This document shows positions 37,206-45,748 of a stretch of 64,000 bases of DNA, piece by piece; the stretch's first letter is position 1, and each line of letters opens with the position of its first letter. The stretch is from positions 1,798,001 to 1,862,000 of the forward strand of contig NZ_LNJP01000003.1 of NCBI RefSeq assembly GCF_001547525.1, in the 5' to 3' direction. The position numbers were made by a program, and so were the translations under genes. The notes under the pieces were generated by a model. It saw only the letters and a program-made list of their open reading frames with translations, was not told the origin of the DNA and did no database searches. Source of the DNA: Burkholderia anthina (GTDB lineage Bacteria; Pseudomonadota; Gammaproteobacteria; Burkholderiales; Burkholderiaceae).

Positions 37206-40200
37206 GCCAGAAAGACCGCCTCGGCACCGGTGGCCGCATCAATCGCGCGATTCCGTTGACGTTCACGTTCAACGGCCGCACGTACCAGGGCTTCCAGGGC
37301 GACACGCTCGCGTCCGCGCTGCTCGCGAACGGCGTGCACTTCGTCGCGCGCAGCTTCAAGTACCACCGTCCGCGCGGGATCGTGACGGCCGACGTCGCGG
37401 AACCGAATGCCGTCGTGCAGCTCGAAACCGGCCCGTACACGGTGCCGAACGCGCGTGCGACAGAAATCGAGCTGTACCAGGGCCTCGTCGCGACGAGCGT
37501 GAACGCGGAGCCGTCGCTTGAGAACGACAAGTACGCGATCAACCAGAAGCTGTCGCGTTTCATGCCGGCCGGATTCTACTACAAGACGTTCATGTGGCCG
37601 CGCAACATGTGGCCGAAGTACGAAGAGAAGATCCGCGAAGCGGCCGGCCTCGGCAAGGCGCCCGAGGTGCTCGACGCCGATCGCTACGACAAGTGCTACG
37701 CGCACTGCGACGTGCTCGTGGTCGGCGGTGGCCCGTCGGGCCTCGCCGCCGCGCATGCGGCCGCCACGGCCGGCGCGCGCGTGATCCTCGTCGACGACCA
37801 GCGCGAACTCGGCGGCAGCCTGCTGTCGTGCCGCGCGGAGATCGACGCGAAGCCCGCGATGCAATGGGTCGAGAAGATCGAAGCCGAGCTGCGCAAGCTG
37901 CCCGACGTGACGATCCTGTCGCGCAGCACCGCGTTCGGTTACCAGGACCACAACCTCGTGACGGTCACGCAGCGCCTGACCGATCACCTGCCGGTATCGA
38001 TGCGCAAGGGCACGCGCGAGCTGCTGTGGAAGGTCCGCGCGAAGCGCGTGATCCTCGCGACCGGCGCGCACGAGCGGCCGATCGTGTTCGGCAACAACGA
38101 CCTGCCGGGCGTGATGCTCGCGGGTGCGGTCTCCACCTACGTGCACCGCTTCGGCGTGCTGCCGGGCCGCAACGTGGTGGTGTTCACGAACAACGACCGT
38201 GCCTACCAGACCGCGCTCGACCTGAAGGCGTGCGGCGCGAAGGTGACGGTCGTCGATTCGCGCGCGTCGTCGAACGGCGCGCTGCCGGCCGCCGCGAAGC
38301 GGCAGGGCGTGACGGTGATGAGCGGCGCGGTCGTCACGGCCGCATCGGGCAAGTGGCGCGTATCGTCGGTCGACGTCGCGTCCTACTCGAACGGCCAGAC
38401 GGGCGGCAAGATGCAGACGCTGCCGTGCGACCTCGTCGCGATGTCGGGCGGCTTCAGCCCGGTGCTGCACCTGTTCGCGCAATCGGGCGGCAAGGCGTGC
38501 TGGAACGACGAGAAGGCGTGTTTCCTGCCGGGCAAGCCGGTGCAGGCGGAAACCAGCATCGGCGCGGCGGCCGGCGAATTCGGGCTCGCCCGTGCGCTGC
38601 GGCTCGCGGTCGATGCGGGCGTGGAAGCGGCGAAGGCCGCGGGCTTCGCGGCCGCGCAGCGTCCGGCCGCACCGCAGGTCGCCGAAACCGTCGAAGGCGC
38701 ACTGCAGCCGCTGTGGCTCGTCGGCAGCCGCGAGGCGGCCGCGCGTGGGCCGAAGCAGTTCGTCGATTTCCAGAACGACGTCGCGGCGGCCGACATCCTG
38801 CTCGCCGCGCGCGAAGGCTTCGAGTCGGTCGAGCATGTGAAGCGCTACACGGCGATGGGTTTCGGCACCGACCAGGGCAAGCTCGGCAACATCAACGGGA
38901 TGGCGATCCTTGCGGGCGCGCTCGGCAAGACGATTCCGGAAACGGGCACGACGACGTTCCGCCCGAACTACACGCCCGTGTCGTTCGGCACGTTCGCGGG
39001 CCGCGAGACGGGCGATTTCCTCGACCCAATCCGCAAGACGGCCGTGCATGAATGGCACGTCGAGCACGGCGCGATGTTCGAGGACGTCGGCAACTGGAAG
39101 CGGCCGTGGTATTTCCCGAAGAACGGCGAGGATCTCCATGCGGCCGTGAAGCGCGAATGCCTCGCGGTGCGCAACGGCGTCGGCATTCTCGATGCGTCGA
39201 CGCTCGGCAAGATCGACATCCAGGGCCCGGACGCGGTGAAGCTGCTGAACTGGATGTACACGAACCCGTGGAACAAGCTCGAGATCGGCAAGTGCCGCTA
39301 CGGGCTGATGCTCGACGAAAACGGGATGGTGTTCGACGACGGCGTGACCGTGCGCCTCGCCGACCAGCATTTCATGATGACGACCACCACCGGCGGCGCC
39401 GCGCGCGTGCTGACGTGGCTCGAGCGCTGGCTGCAGACCGAATGGCCCGACATGAAGGTGCGGCTCGCGTCCGTCACCGATCACTGGGCGACGTTCGCGG
39501 TGGTCGGCCCGAAGAGCCGCAAGGTCGTGCAGAAGGTGTGCCAGGACATCGACTTCGGCAATGAAGCGTTCCCGTTCATGAGCTACCGCAACGGCACGGT
39601 TGCCGGCGCGAAGGCGCGCGTGATGCGGATCAGCTTCTCGGGCGAGCTGGCCTACGAAGTGAACGTGCCGGCGAATGCGGGCCGCGCGGTGTGGGAAGCG
39701 CTGATGGCGGCCGGTGCCGAGTTCGACATCACGCCGTACGGCACCGAGACGATGCACGTGCTGCGCGCCGAGAAGGGTTACATCATCGTCGGGCAGGACA
39801 CCGACGGCTCGATCACGCCGTACGACCTCGGGATGGGCGGGCTCGTCGCGAAGTCGAAGGACTTCCTCGGCAAGCGCTCGCTGACGCGCTCGGATACCGC
39901 GAAGGAAGGCCGCAAGCAGTTCGTCGGCCTGCTGACCGAAGACGAACAGTTCGTGCTGCCGGAAGGCGCGCAGATCATCGCGAAGGACACGCAGGTGTCG
40001 GCAACCGATCCGACGCCGATGATCGGTCACGTGACGTCGAGCTACTACAGCCCGATCCTGAAGCGCTCGATCGCGCTCGCGGTGGTGAAGGGCGGCCTGA
40101 ACAAGATGGGCGAGAGCGTCGTGATCCCGCTGGCCAACGGCCGCCGCGTCACCGCGAAGATCTCGAGCCCGGTTTTCTACGATACCGAAGGGGTGCGTCA

Positions 40201-40213
40201 GCATGTGGAATGA
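37202..40213 (+). CDS. soxA: Sarcosine oxidase, alpha subunit
   Basis: 1003 residues, the usual length. An N-terminal 2Fe-2S-ferredoxin-like domain without a cluster (TFTFNGRTYQGFQGDTLASA) is followed by an NAD-binding flavoprotein domain (CDVLVVGGGPSGLAAAHAAA) and, from about residue 615, a GcvT-like tetrahydrofolate domain (EWHVEHGAMFEDVG, IDIQGPDAVKLLNWMYTNPW). The last accepts the methyl carbon of sarcosine as 5,10-methylene-THF. Overlaps soxD by 4 nt and soxG by 11 nt. Confidence 0.95.
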   Translation: MSQKDRLGTGGRINRAIPLTFTFNGRTYQGFQGDTLASALLANGVHFVARSFKYHRPRGIVTADVAEPNAVVQLETGPYTVPNARATEIELYQGLVATSVNAEPSLENDKYAINQKLSRFMPAGFYYKTFMWPRNMWPKYEEKIREAAGLGKAPEVLDADRYDKCYAHCDVLVVGGGPSGLAAAHAAATAGARVILVDDQRELGGSLLSCRAEIDAKPAMQWVEKIEAELRKLPDVTILSRSTAFGYQDHNLVTVTQRLTDHLPVSMRKGTRELLWKVRAKRVILATGAHERPIVFGNNDLPGVMLAGAVSTYVHRFGVLPGRNVVVFTNNDRAYQTALDLKACGAKVTVVDSRASSNGALPAAAKRQGVTVMSGAVVTAASGKWRVSSVDVASYSNGQTGGKMQTLPCDLVAMSGGFSPVLHLFAQSGGKACWNDEKACFLPGKPVQAETSIGAAAGEFGLARALRLAVDAGVEAAKAAGFAAAQRPAAPQVAETVEGALQPLWLVGSREAAARGPKQFVDFQNDVAAADILLAAREGFESVEHVKRYTAMGFGTDQGKLGNINGMAILAGALGKTIPETGTTTFRPNYTPVSFGTFAGRETGDFLDPIRKTAVHEWHVEHGAMFEDVGNWKRPWYFPKNGEDLHAAVKRECLAVRNGVGILDASTLGKIDIQGPDAVKLLNWMYTNPWNKLEIGKCRYGLMLDENGMVFDDGVTVRLADQHFMMTTTTGGAARVLTWLERWLQTEWPDMKVRLASVTDHWATFAVVGPKSRKVVQKVCQDIDFGNEAFPFMSYRNGTVAGAKARVMRISFSGELAYEVNVPANAGRAVWEALMAAGAEFDITPYGTETMHVLRAEKGYIIVGQDTDGSITPYDLGMGGLVAKSKDFLGKRSLTRSDTAKEGRKQFVGLLTEDEQFVLPEGAQIIAKDTQVSATDPTPMIGHVTSSYYSPILKRSIALAVVKGGLNKMGESVVIPLANGRRVTAKISSPVFYDTEGVRQHVE

Positions 40214-40835
40214 AACGAGAAACCAGGCGCCGGTGGCGGGCGCGGCCGGCGTGACGCTTGAATCGCCGTTCGTCGGCGCGGCCGACGTGCTGAAGGCGCA
40301 CCAGGCGCGCGCATCGAAGAAGTTCACGCTGCGCGAGCGGCCGTTCCTCGATCTCGTCAACGTGCGCGGCGAGTTGAGCGATCCGGCATTCGTCGCCGCG
40401 TTCGAGCGCGTGGTCGGCTGCCGGCCGCCCGCGACGCCGAACACGGTCGCGCGCGGCGCCGAGTACGACGTGCTGTGGCTCGGGCCCGACGAATGGCTCG
40501 TGCGGTCGAACGGGCCGGTTCAGGCCGGCGTGCTCGAGGCCACGCTGGCGGAAGCCGTGCAGGGCTTGTACGCGGCGGCCGTCGACGTCGGCAGCGGCTA
40601 CACGGTGGTCGAGATCAGCGGCGAACGCGTGCGCGACGTGATCGCGCGCGGCTGCCCGCTCGACGTGCATCCGCGCGTGTTCAAGCCGGGCCAGTGCGCG
40701 CAGTCGCACTACTTCAAGTCGCCGATCACGCTGATCCCGACCGGCGACGACTCGTTCGAGATCGTCCTGCGTCGCAGCTTCGCCGACTATTTCGTGCGCA
40801 TCATGCTCGACGCCGCGGCGCCGCTCGCATCATGA
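40203..40835 (+). CDS. soxG: Sarcosine oxidase, gamma subunit
   Basis: 210 residues. Typical features: LRERPFLDLVNVRGELSD, VLWLGPDEWLV, VDVGSGYTVVEISGERVRDV, CPLDVHPRVFKPGQCAQS and FEIVLRRSFADYF, a GcvT-related fold. It starts inside soxA and its stop overlaps the ATG of the dihydroneopterin aldolase gene (ATGA), so the latter is translationally tied to the oxidase. Confidence 0.94.
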   Translation: MWNETRNQAPVAGAAGVTLESPFVGAADVLKAHQARASKKFTLRERPFLDLVNVRGELSDPAFVAAFERVVGCRPPATPNTVARGAEYDVLWLGPDEWLVRSNGPVQAGVLEATLAEAVQGLYAAAVDVGSGYTVVEISGERVRDVIARGCPLDVHPRVFKPGQCAQSHYFKSPITLIPTGDDSFEIVLRRSFADYFVRIMLDAAAPLAS

Positions 40836-41272
40836 AGCCGTTCGACGAACCGTTCGTGGCGATCGACGCGCCGCGCCTGCGCGGGCGCGGCTGGAGCGTG
40901 TTCGTCGACGAACTGAAGGTGCCCGCGCGGATCGGCATCCATGCGCACGAGCACGAGGCGCCGCAGCCGATCGTGATCGATGCGCGGCTCGGGTATCGCT
41001 GCGAGCCGAGCGAGCAGGGCGAGTGGATCGACTACGACGGCTATTGCGCGCGCGTCGCGTCGTTCCTGTCGCACAAGCCGCATACGCGGCTGCTGGAGAC
41101 GCTCGTTGCGGATATCGCGGTGCTGTCGTTTCGCGAATGGCCGGCGCTGGAATCGCTGACGCTGTCGGTGTACAAGCCGAAGATCCGGCCGGGGACGAAA
41201 CGCGTCGGCGTGTCGCTGGACTGGACGCGCGGCGATTACCTGCGGTGGACGGGAGCGGCGGGGCAGCTTTGA
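40832..41272 (+). CDS. folB: Dihydroneopterin aldolase-like protein in the sox operon
   Basis: 146 residues from ATG 40832. FolB fold: VFVDELKVPARIGIHAHEHE, the strand IVIDARLGY, DYDGYCARVASFLSHKP and TRLLETLVADIAVLSF, with a C-terminal ESLTLSVYKPKIRPGTKRVG. It carries about 20 extra N-terminal residues compared with housekeeping FolB. The overlap with soxG implies a role tied to sarcosine oxidation, which consumes tetrahydrofolate. It may be a second FolB to boost folate supply. Confidence 0.87.
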   Translation: MKPFDEPFVAIDAPRLRGRGWSVFVDELKVPARIGIHAHEHEAPQPIVIDARLGYRCEPSEQGEWIDYDGYCARVASFLSHKPHTRLLETLVADIAVLSFREWPALESLTLSVYKPKIRPGTKRVGVSLDWTRGDYLRWTGAAGQL

Positions 41273-41311
41273 TCGAAGGGGGCTGGATCAAGGCACGAGG
41301 GAGGTGATCCG

Positions 41312-41552
41312 GTGACTCCATGGGGCGGCGGCGCGAATGCGCCGCCGCACTCGTTTGTCTCGGCTCGAGAACGGCCGTGCCGTGGGGCTCGACAAACTGT
41401 TCAAGATACTGGACGGCCTCGGTCTCAATCTGCTCGTCGTACCCAAACGCGAAGTACCGGTCGCGCGCAGCGCATTGCGCGATCACGCGACGGCGCGCGT
41501 CACCGTCCCCGAGCCGAACGAGGGCAACAGTTACGCCCGAGATCAACGTTGA
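41312..41552 (+). pseudogene. Remnant of a HipB-like XRE HTH antitoxin or regulator
   Basis: A perfect ribosome site (GGGAGGTGATCCG) precedes a GTG at 41312, whose frame reads ...SFVS and then diverges. The other frame, open from 41337, continues LSRLENGRAVGLDKLFKILD and GLGLNLLVVPK, which is the second half of a HipB-like HTH domain. Joining the two needs a 2-nt frameshift, and most of the first HTH helices are missing. It looks like a decayed gene left in the 300-bp gap after folB. No toxin partner remains. Confidence 0.5.
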
Positions 41553-41579
41553 ACTTTGCCGGCATCAGCCTGCATGCAC

Positions 41580-42266
41580 TTACTTCGCGTTGCGGTTCAC
41601 GGCGGGCGCAGGGCCGGACGGATCGCTGACCGGCACCATGTGCGCCTTCCCGTCGTTCACCGTATTCGGGCTTTTCGCGTCATCATCGGGTTCGAGCACG
41701 AACCGGAACGAATCGACCCGCTGCATGACCTTCGCCGCATATGCACTGGATCCGCCGCTGTAGCTCTTCAGCCCGGCCAGCACGTTGCCGCCGGCCGCTT
41801 TCACGTAGCCCGACAGGATCCGCGAGCCGACTTCGACGTTCGCATTCGGCTCGGTGAGATCCTTCACGTCGCGCAGCATGCCACGGTGCGCGGACGGCAC
41901 GACCTGCATCAATCCGGTCGCGCCATGCTGGCCGCGCGCTTTTTCCTGGAAGCGCGATTCGATCGAAATAATCGCGTAAACGAGTGCCGGCGGCAGCGAA
42001 TATTTCGTCGCGGTCACGCTCACGATATCCGCGAGCTTCGCGGCCTTTTCTCTTGCGACGCCGAATTTCTTCGTCAGGTAGGTGGTGATGCGGCGGTTTG
42101 CTTCGTTAGGCTGATCGTTGGCGTTCGCGAGCGGCGCGGAGGCGACGGTCGGCGCCGATGCCAGCGCGTCGGGCGCGGACGCAGGCACTGCGGGCGCCTG
42201 CTGCGCCGCGGCCTGTTGCGCAATGCCGAGCGAGAGCACGATCAGCCAGAAAAACCGTCGTCGCAT
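41580..42266 (-). CDS. Lytic transglycosylase (SLT domain) exported protein
   Basis: 228 residues from ATG 42266. Signal peptide MRRRFFWLIVLSLGIAQQAA, a Pro/Ala-rich linker (residues 25-55), then the goose-lysozyme-like SLT domain: IISIESRFQEKARGQHGATGLMQV has the catalytic Glu (ESRF) and GLMQV motif, and LSGYVKAAGGNVLAGLKSYSGG completes it. Cleaves peptidoglycan glycan strands in the periplasm. The open frame extends to 42419 but the extra residues precede the signal peptide. Confidence 0.87.
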   Translation of the reverse strand: MRRRFFWLIVLSLGIAQQAAAQQAPAVPASAPDALASAPTVASAPLANANDQPNEANRRITTYLTKKFGVAREKAAKLADIVSVTATKYSLPPALVYAIISIESRFQEKARGQHGATGLMQVVPSAHRGMLRDVKDLTEPNANVEVGSRILSGYVKAAGGNVLAGLKSYSGGSSAYAAKVMQRVDSFRFVLEPDDDAKSPNTVNDGKAHMVPVSDPSGPAPAVNRNAK

Positions 42267-42424
42267 GGTGGAGTGCGGGGAAATGGGAGGCGCATAGTAT
42301 ATCGGCCAATTGCCCCCGATGTTCGAGCGCCGGTTCGAATGAAAGCACGCTGTAGGCTTGTGTCGATTCGGGCGGGCCGGCAAGCCGATCGTTGCGCGGA
42401 CACGCATCGCAGTCCGCACGAACG

Positions 42425-42820
42425 CTAGTTGATGATCTCGCCCATGCCGGTTTCGATGCGGCTTCTGAGCTGCTGGATGAACTCCGGATCGTAGGGTTCC
42501 CAGCTATCGAGTTCGCCAACGATCTTCAGCGGCGATGTGCTTCGATACGATCGCGTCGGATTGCCGGGGAATTTCTTGTCCGTGACGTTCGGGTCGTTTT
42601 CGAATTCGCCGGTAGGCTCGACGATGTAGACCCGCGGCCGGCCTTCGCCTTTGGCCATTTCCGCCGCCAGGCCGGCGCCTTTGGGCAGCGCCGTGAAATA
42701 AACGTGATTCATCACGACGTCATCGCGATAATTCGATCTGAAGCCTGCCGTCAGCAAGTCGCCGATCCGCAAATCCGCCTTCGTGCCATGAAAAAACGGG
42801 CCGGTGTCCAATGCAGTCAT
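42425..42820 (-). CDS. arr: Rifamycin ADP-ribosyltransferase
   Basis: 131 residues from ATG 42820, with AAGGAGAAGCC upstream. Family strings are unmistakable: GPFFHGTKADLRIGDLLTAG, VYFTALPKGAGLAAEMAKGE, VYIVEPTGEFENDPNVTDKK and FPGNPTRSYRSTSPLKIVG. Arr transfers ADP-ribose from NAD+ to the ansa-chain hydroxyl of rifamycins and inactivates them. It lies 32 bp after the yehW-type permease on the same strand and may be expressed from that operon. No mobile element surrounds it, so it seems to be an intrinsic chromosomal arr. Confidence 0.93.
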   Translation of the reverse strand: MTALDTGPFFHGTKADLRIGDLLTAGFRSNYRDDVVMNHVYFTALPKGAGLAAEMAKGEGRPRVYIVEPTGEFENDPNVTDKKFPGNPTRSYRSTSPLKIVGELDSWEPYDPEFIQQLRSRIETGMGEIIN

Positions 42821-42852
42821 GGCTTCTCCTTCGAAACATTCCGCAACGGTTT

Positions 42853-43623
42853 CTAGGCGCGCCGCGCGCTCGCCATCCGCGCAATCGCGCCGATCGCATC
42901 GCTGACGAGCACCGCGAGCAAGCCGACGATCACGCCGCCTTGCAGCACGAACGCGGTGTTCGACGTCTGCAGGCCCGCGATGATCACGTCGCCGAGCCCG
43001 CGCGCGGCGACCGTCGAGCCGATCGTCGCGGTGCCGAGATTGATCACGACGGCGAGCCGGATGCCGTTGACGATCACCGGGAACGCGAGCGGCAGCTCGA
43101 CGGACACCAGTTGCTGCCACCCGCTCATCCCCATTCCGCGCGCGGCGTCGACGACGTCGCGCGGCACGTCCTCGAGCCCCGCGATCATGCTTTCGAAAAC
43201 CGGCAGGAGCCCGTACAGCACGAGCGCGATCAGCACGGGTTTCAAGCCGAAGCCGACGGCCGGCACGGCCAGCGCGAGCACGGCGACCGGCGGGAAGGTC
43301 TGGCCGATATCGACGACGCTGCGCGCGACCGGCAGGAAATCCGCGCCGAACGGCCGCGTGACCGCGATGCCGGCCGTGACCGCGACGATCGTGCCGATCA
43401 GGCTCGACAGTGCGACCGTGCCGAGATGCGCGAGCGTGAGATCGAGCAGGCTCGCGCGATCGTAGATCACCGGCGCGCCGTTGTCCGCGAACGGCGCGAA
43501 CAGACCTTGCAGCCACCCGGGGCGCAACAGCAGCACGAGCAGCAGCGCGAGCGCGGCCGCGCGGGCGACGTACGCGGGAAGCGAAGGCTGCCTGGGGTGC
43601 ATGCTGCTGCCGGGCGCCGTCAT
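42853..43623 (-). CDS. yehW: Osmoprotectant ABC transporter permease, YehW-like
   Basis: 256 residues, about six transmembrane helices. The coupling loop is DAARGMGMSGWQQLVSVELP, then LAFPVIVNGIRLAVVINLGT and TIGSTVAARGLGDVIIAGLQ, typical of OpuCB/OpuCD/YehW permeases. Its ATG overlaps the ATPase stop (ATGA). Last gene of the four-gene yehZYXW-order unit; arr follows. Confidence 0.88.
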   Translation of the reverse strand: MTAPGSSMHPRQPSLPAYVARAAALALLLVLLLRPGWLQGLFAPFADNGAPVIYDRASLLDLTLAHLGTVALSSLIGTIVAVTAGIAVTRPFGADFLPVARSVVDIGQTFPPVAVLALAVPAVGFGLKPVLIALVLYGLLPVFESMIAGLEDVPRDVVDAARGMGMSGWQQLVSVELPLAFPVIVNGIRLAVVINLGTATIGSTVAARGLGDVIIAGLQTSNTAFVLQGGVIVGLLAVLVSDAIGAIARMASARRA

Positions 43624-44573
43624 GCGGGCTTCCTCGCGTGCGAGCGGATCGCGTCGAGCGTGATGCGGCGAGGGCCGTGTGCGTGACGGTTGCCGTCGGC
43701 CGTATCGTCGACGGGCAGCGCATCGACACCGCGCCACAACAATTCGGACACCGCATCGCGCAGCGTGCGCGTCGCGGCGATCGGTTCGCCGTCGGCATGA
43801 CCGGCTTCGGCAACGGCGTCGATCGGCGTCAGCGCGAGCAGGCGCAGCGGCCGATCGACGCCCGCGACGAGCTGTTCGACGACACCGGCCGCCGGCTTGC
43901 CGAGAATCTCGGCCGGCGTCGCGACCTGCAGCAGCCGGCCGCCGTCCATCACCGCGATCGTGTCGCCGAGCTTCAGCGCTTCCTCGATATCGTGCGTGAC
44001 GATCACGACCGTGATGCCGAGGCGGCGCTGCAGCGCGAACAGGTCGTCCTGCGCCTTGTTGCGGATGATCGGATCGAGCGCGCCGAACGGTTCGTCCATC
44101 AGCAGCATCGCGGGCTCGGCGGCGAGTGCGCGCGCCACGCCGACGCGTTGCTGCTGGCCGCCCGACAGTTCGTGCGGCAGCTTGCCTGCGAACTCGGCCG
44201 GCGCGAGATGGAACAGATCGAGCAGTTCGTTCACGCGCGCGTCGATGCGCTCGGCCGGCCAGCCGAGCAGGCGCGGCACGGTCGCGATGTTGCGCGCGAC
44301 GCTCCAGTGCGGAAACAGCCCGTGCCCCTGGATCGCGTAGCCGATGCCGCGCCGCAACTGTTCGGGCGCGACGCTTGCCGTATCGACGCCGTCGATGCGG
44401 ATCGTGCCGCTGGTCGGCGCGATCAGCCGGTTGATCATGCGCAGGAGCGTCGACTTGCCGCTGCCCGATGCGCCGACGAGCGCGGTGATCGTGCCGCGCT
44501 GCACCGTCAGCGATACGTCGTCGACGGCGACCACTTCGCCGAAGCGTTTGCCGACCCGTTCCATCTCGATCAT
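43620..44573 (-). CDS. yehX: Osmoprotectant ABC transporter ATP-binding protein, YehX-like
   Basis: 317 residues. Walker A VGASGSGKST, Q-loop AIQGHGLFPHWSV, signature LSGGQQQRVG, Walker B MLLMDEPFGALD and switch VTHDIEEAL. The Q-loop AIQ..GLFPH is the form found in OpuCA/OsmV/YehX. The C-terminal 80 residues are a shortened CBS-like region. Overlaps both neighbours by 4 nt (ATGA), so the whole operon is coupled. Confidence 0.9.
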   Translation of the reverse strand: MIEMERVGKRFGEVVAVDDVSLTVQRGTITALVGASGSGKSTLLRMINRLIAPTSGTIRIDGVDTASVAPEQLRRGIGYAIQGHGLFPHWSVARNIATVPRLLGWPAERIDARVNELLDLFHLAPAEFAGKLPHELSGGQQQRVGVARALAAEPAMLLMDEPFGALDPIIRNKAQDDLFALQRRLGITVVIVTHDIEEALKLGDTIAVMDGGRLLQVATPAEILGKPAAGVVEQLVAGVDRPLRLLALTPIDAVAEAGHADGEPIAATRTLRDAVSELLWRGVDALPVDDTADGNRHAHGPRRITLDAIRSHARKPA

Positions 44574-45748
44574 TCTGCACGTCCCTTCGCGAGCGACGTC
44601 GCGGCTTCGAACACGACGGCGGCCGCCAGTGCGAGCGCGATCGTCGGGATCGCGCCGAGCAACACGAGATCGGCGGCCGATTGCCCGATCCCCTGGAAGA
44701 TGAAGGTGCCGAATCCGCCGCCGCCGATCAGCGCGGCCACCGCGGTCAGGCCGATGTTCTGCACGAGCACGATGCGCACGCCGCTCAGGATCACCGGCAG
44801 CGCGAGCACGAGATCGACGCGCAGCAGCCGCTGCATACGTGTCATGCCCATCGCGCGTGCCGCTTCGGTCACGTGCGGCGGCACCTGTTCGAGCCCGACC
44901 ACGACGCTCGATGCGATCGGCAGCAGCGAGTAGAGGAACAGCGCGAGCACGGCCGGCGCGACGCCGATGCCGCGGATGCCGAGCGCGGCCGCGAGCGGCA
45001 CGTGCGCGGCGAGCAGGCCGAGCGGCGCCATCATCAGCCCGTACATCGCGATGCTGGGGATCGTCTGCACGACATTGAGCACGGGCATCGCGATCGTGCG
45101 CACCGTCGCGATGCGCGTGCAGGCGATGCCGAGCGGCACGCCCGCGACGAGCGCGGCGGCGACCGAGCCGCCGGCGAGCGACACGTGACGGATCGCTTCG
45201 CGCCAGAAATCGTCGCTGCGCACCGCGTATTCGCGCATCACCGAGAGGCCGTCCCACCAGCCGCTCGCGAGCGGCATCGAAACCGCCGCGATCGCGACGG
45301 CGAGCGCGGCGAGCCGCCGCCACGGGCCGAACGCGAGGCGCGCGAGCGCATCGGCGATGAGCACCGCCCACGCGAACAGCAGCAGCCAGACGCCGGCGTC
45401 GGGCGACACGCGGGCCAGCATGTCGTCGGGCGCGACGACGTGCGCCGCGGCCGCGCCGATCGCGTACGCGAGCGTCGCGAGCCCCGCGCAGCCGGCCGCG
45501 AGCCGCCACGCGGGACGGCTCGCCGTCATCACCCACAGCGCGCCGACGGTCCACAGCGCGGCGAGCGCGGCGCCCTGCATGGCGGGCAGCGCGGCGAACA
45601 CCGACAGCCCGGTGCCGGCCGCGATCCGGTTCGGTCGCAGCACCGCGAACGACAGGCCGAACACCGCGACGAGCGTCAGTACACCGATCAGGACACCGAC
45701 CTTGTCGAGCGTGATGCGCCGCGCGGACGCCGCCGCGCGGCCCGTCAT
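44570..45748 (-). CDS. yehY: Osmoprotectant ABC transporter large permease, YehY-like
   Basis: 392 residues, close to the 385 of E. coli YehY. The first half contributes four or five extra transmembrane helices (LIGVLTLVAVFGLSFAVL, ALAALWTVGALWVM, WLLLFAWAVLIADALARL) before the conserved permease core: VSLAGGSVAAALVAGVPLGI, NVVQTIPSIAMYGLMMAPLG, and the coupling loop EAARAMGMTRMQRLLRVDLV. The long N-terminal half distinguishes YehY from OpuC-type permeases. Confidence 0.88.
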   Translation of the reverse strand: MTGRAAASARRITLDKVGVLIGVLTLVAVFGLSFAVLRPNRIAAGTGLSVFAALPAMQGAALAALWTVGALWVMTASRPAWRLAAGCAGLATLAYAIGAAAAHVVAPDDMLARVSPDAGVWLLLFAWAVLIADALARLAFGPWRRLAALAVAIAAVSMPLASGWWDGLSVMREYAVRSDDFWREAIRHVSLAGGSVAAALVAGVPLGIACTRIATVRTIAMPVLNVVQTIPSIAMYGLMMAPLGLLAAHVPLAAALGIRGIGVAPAVLALFLYSLLPIASSVVVGLEQVPPHVTEAARAMGMTRMQRLLRVDLVLALPVILSGVRIVLVQNIGLTAVAALIGGGGFGTFIFQGIGQSAADLVLLGAIPTIALALAAAVVFEAATSLAKGRAE

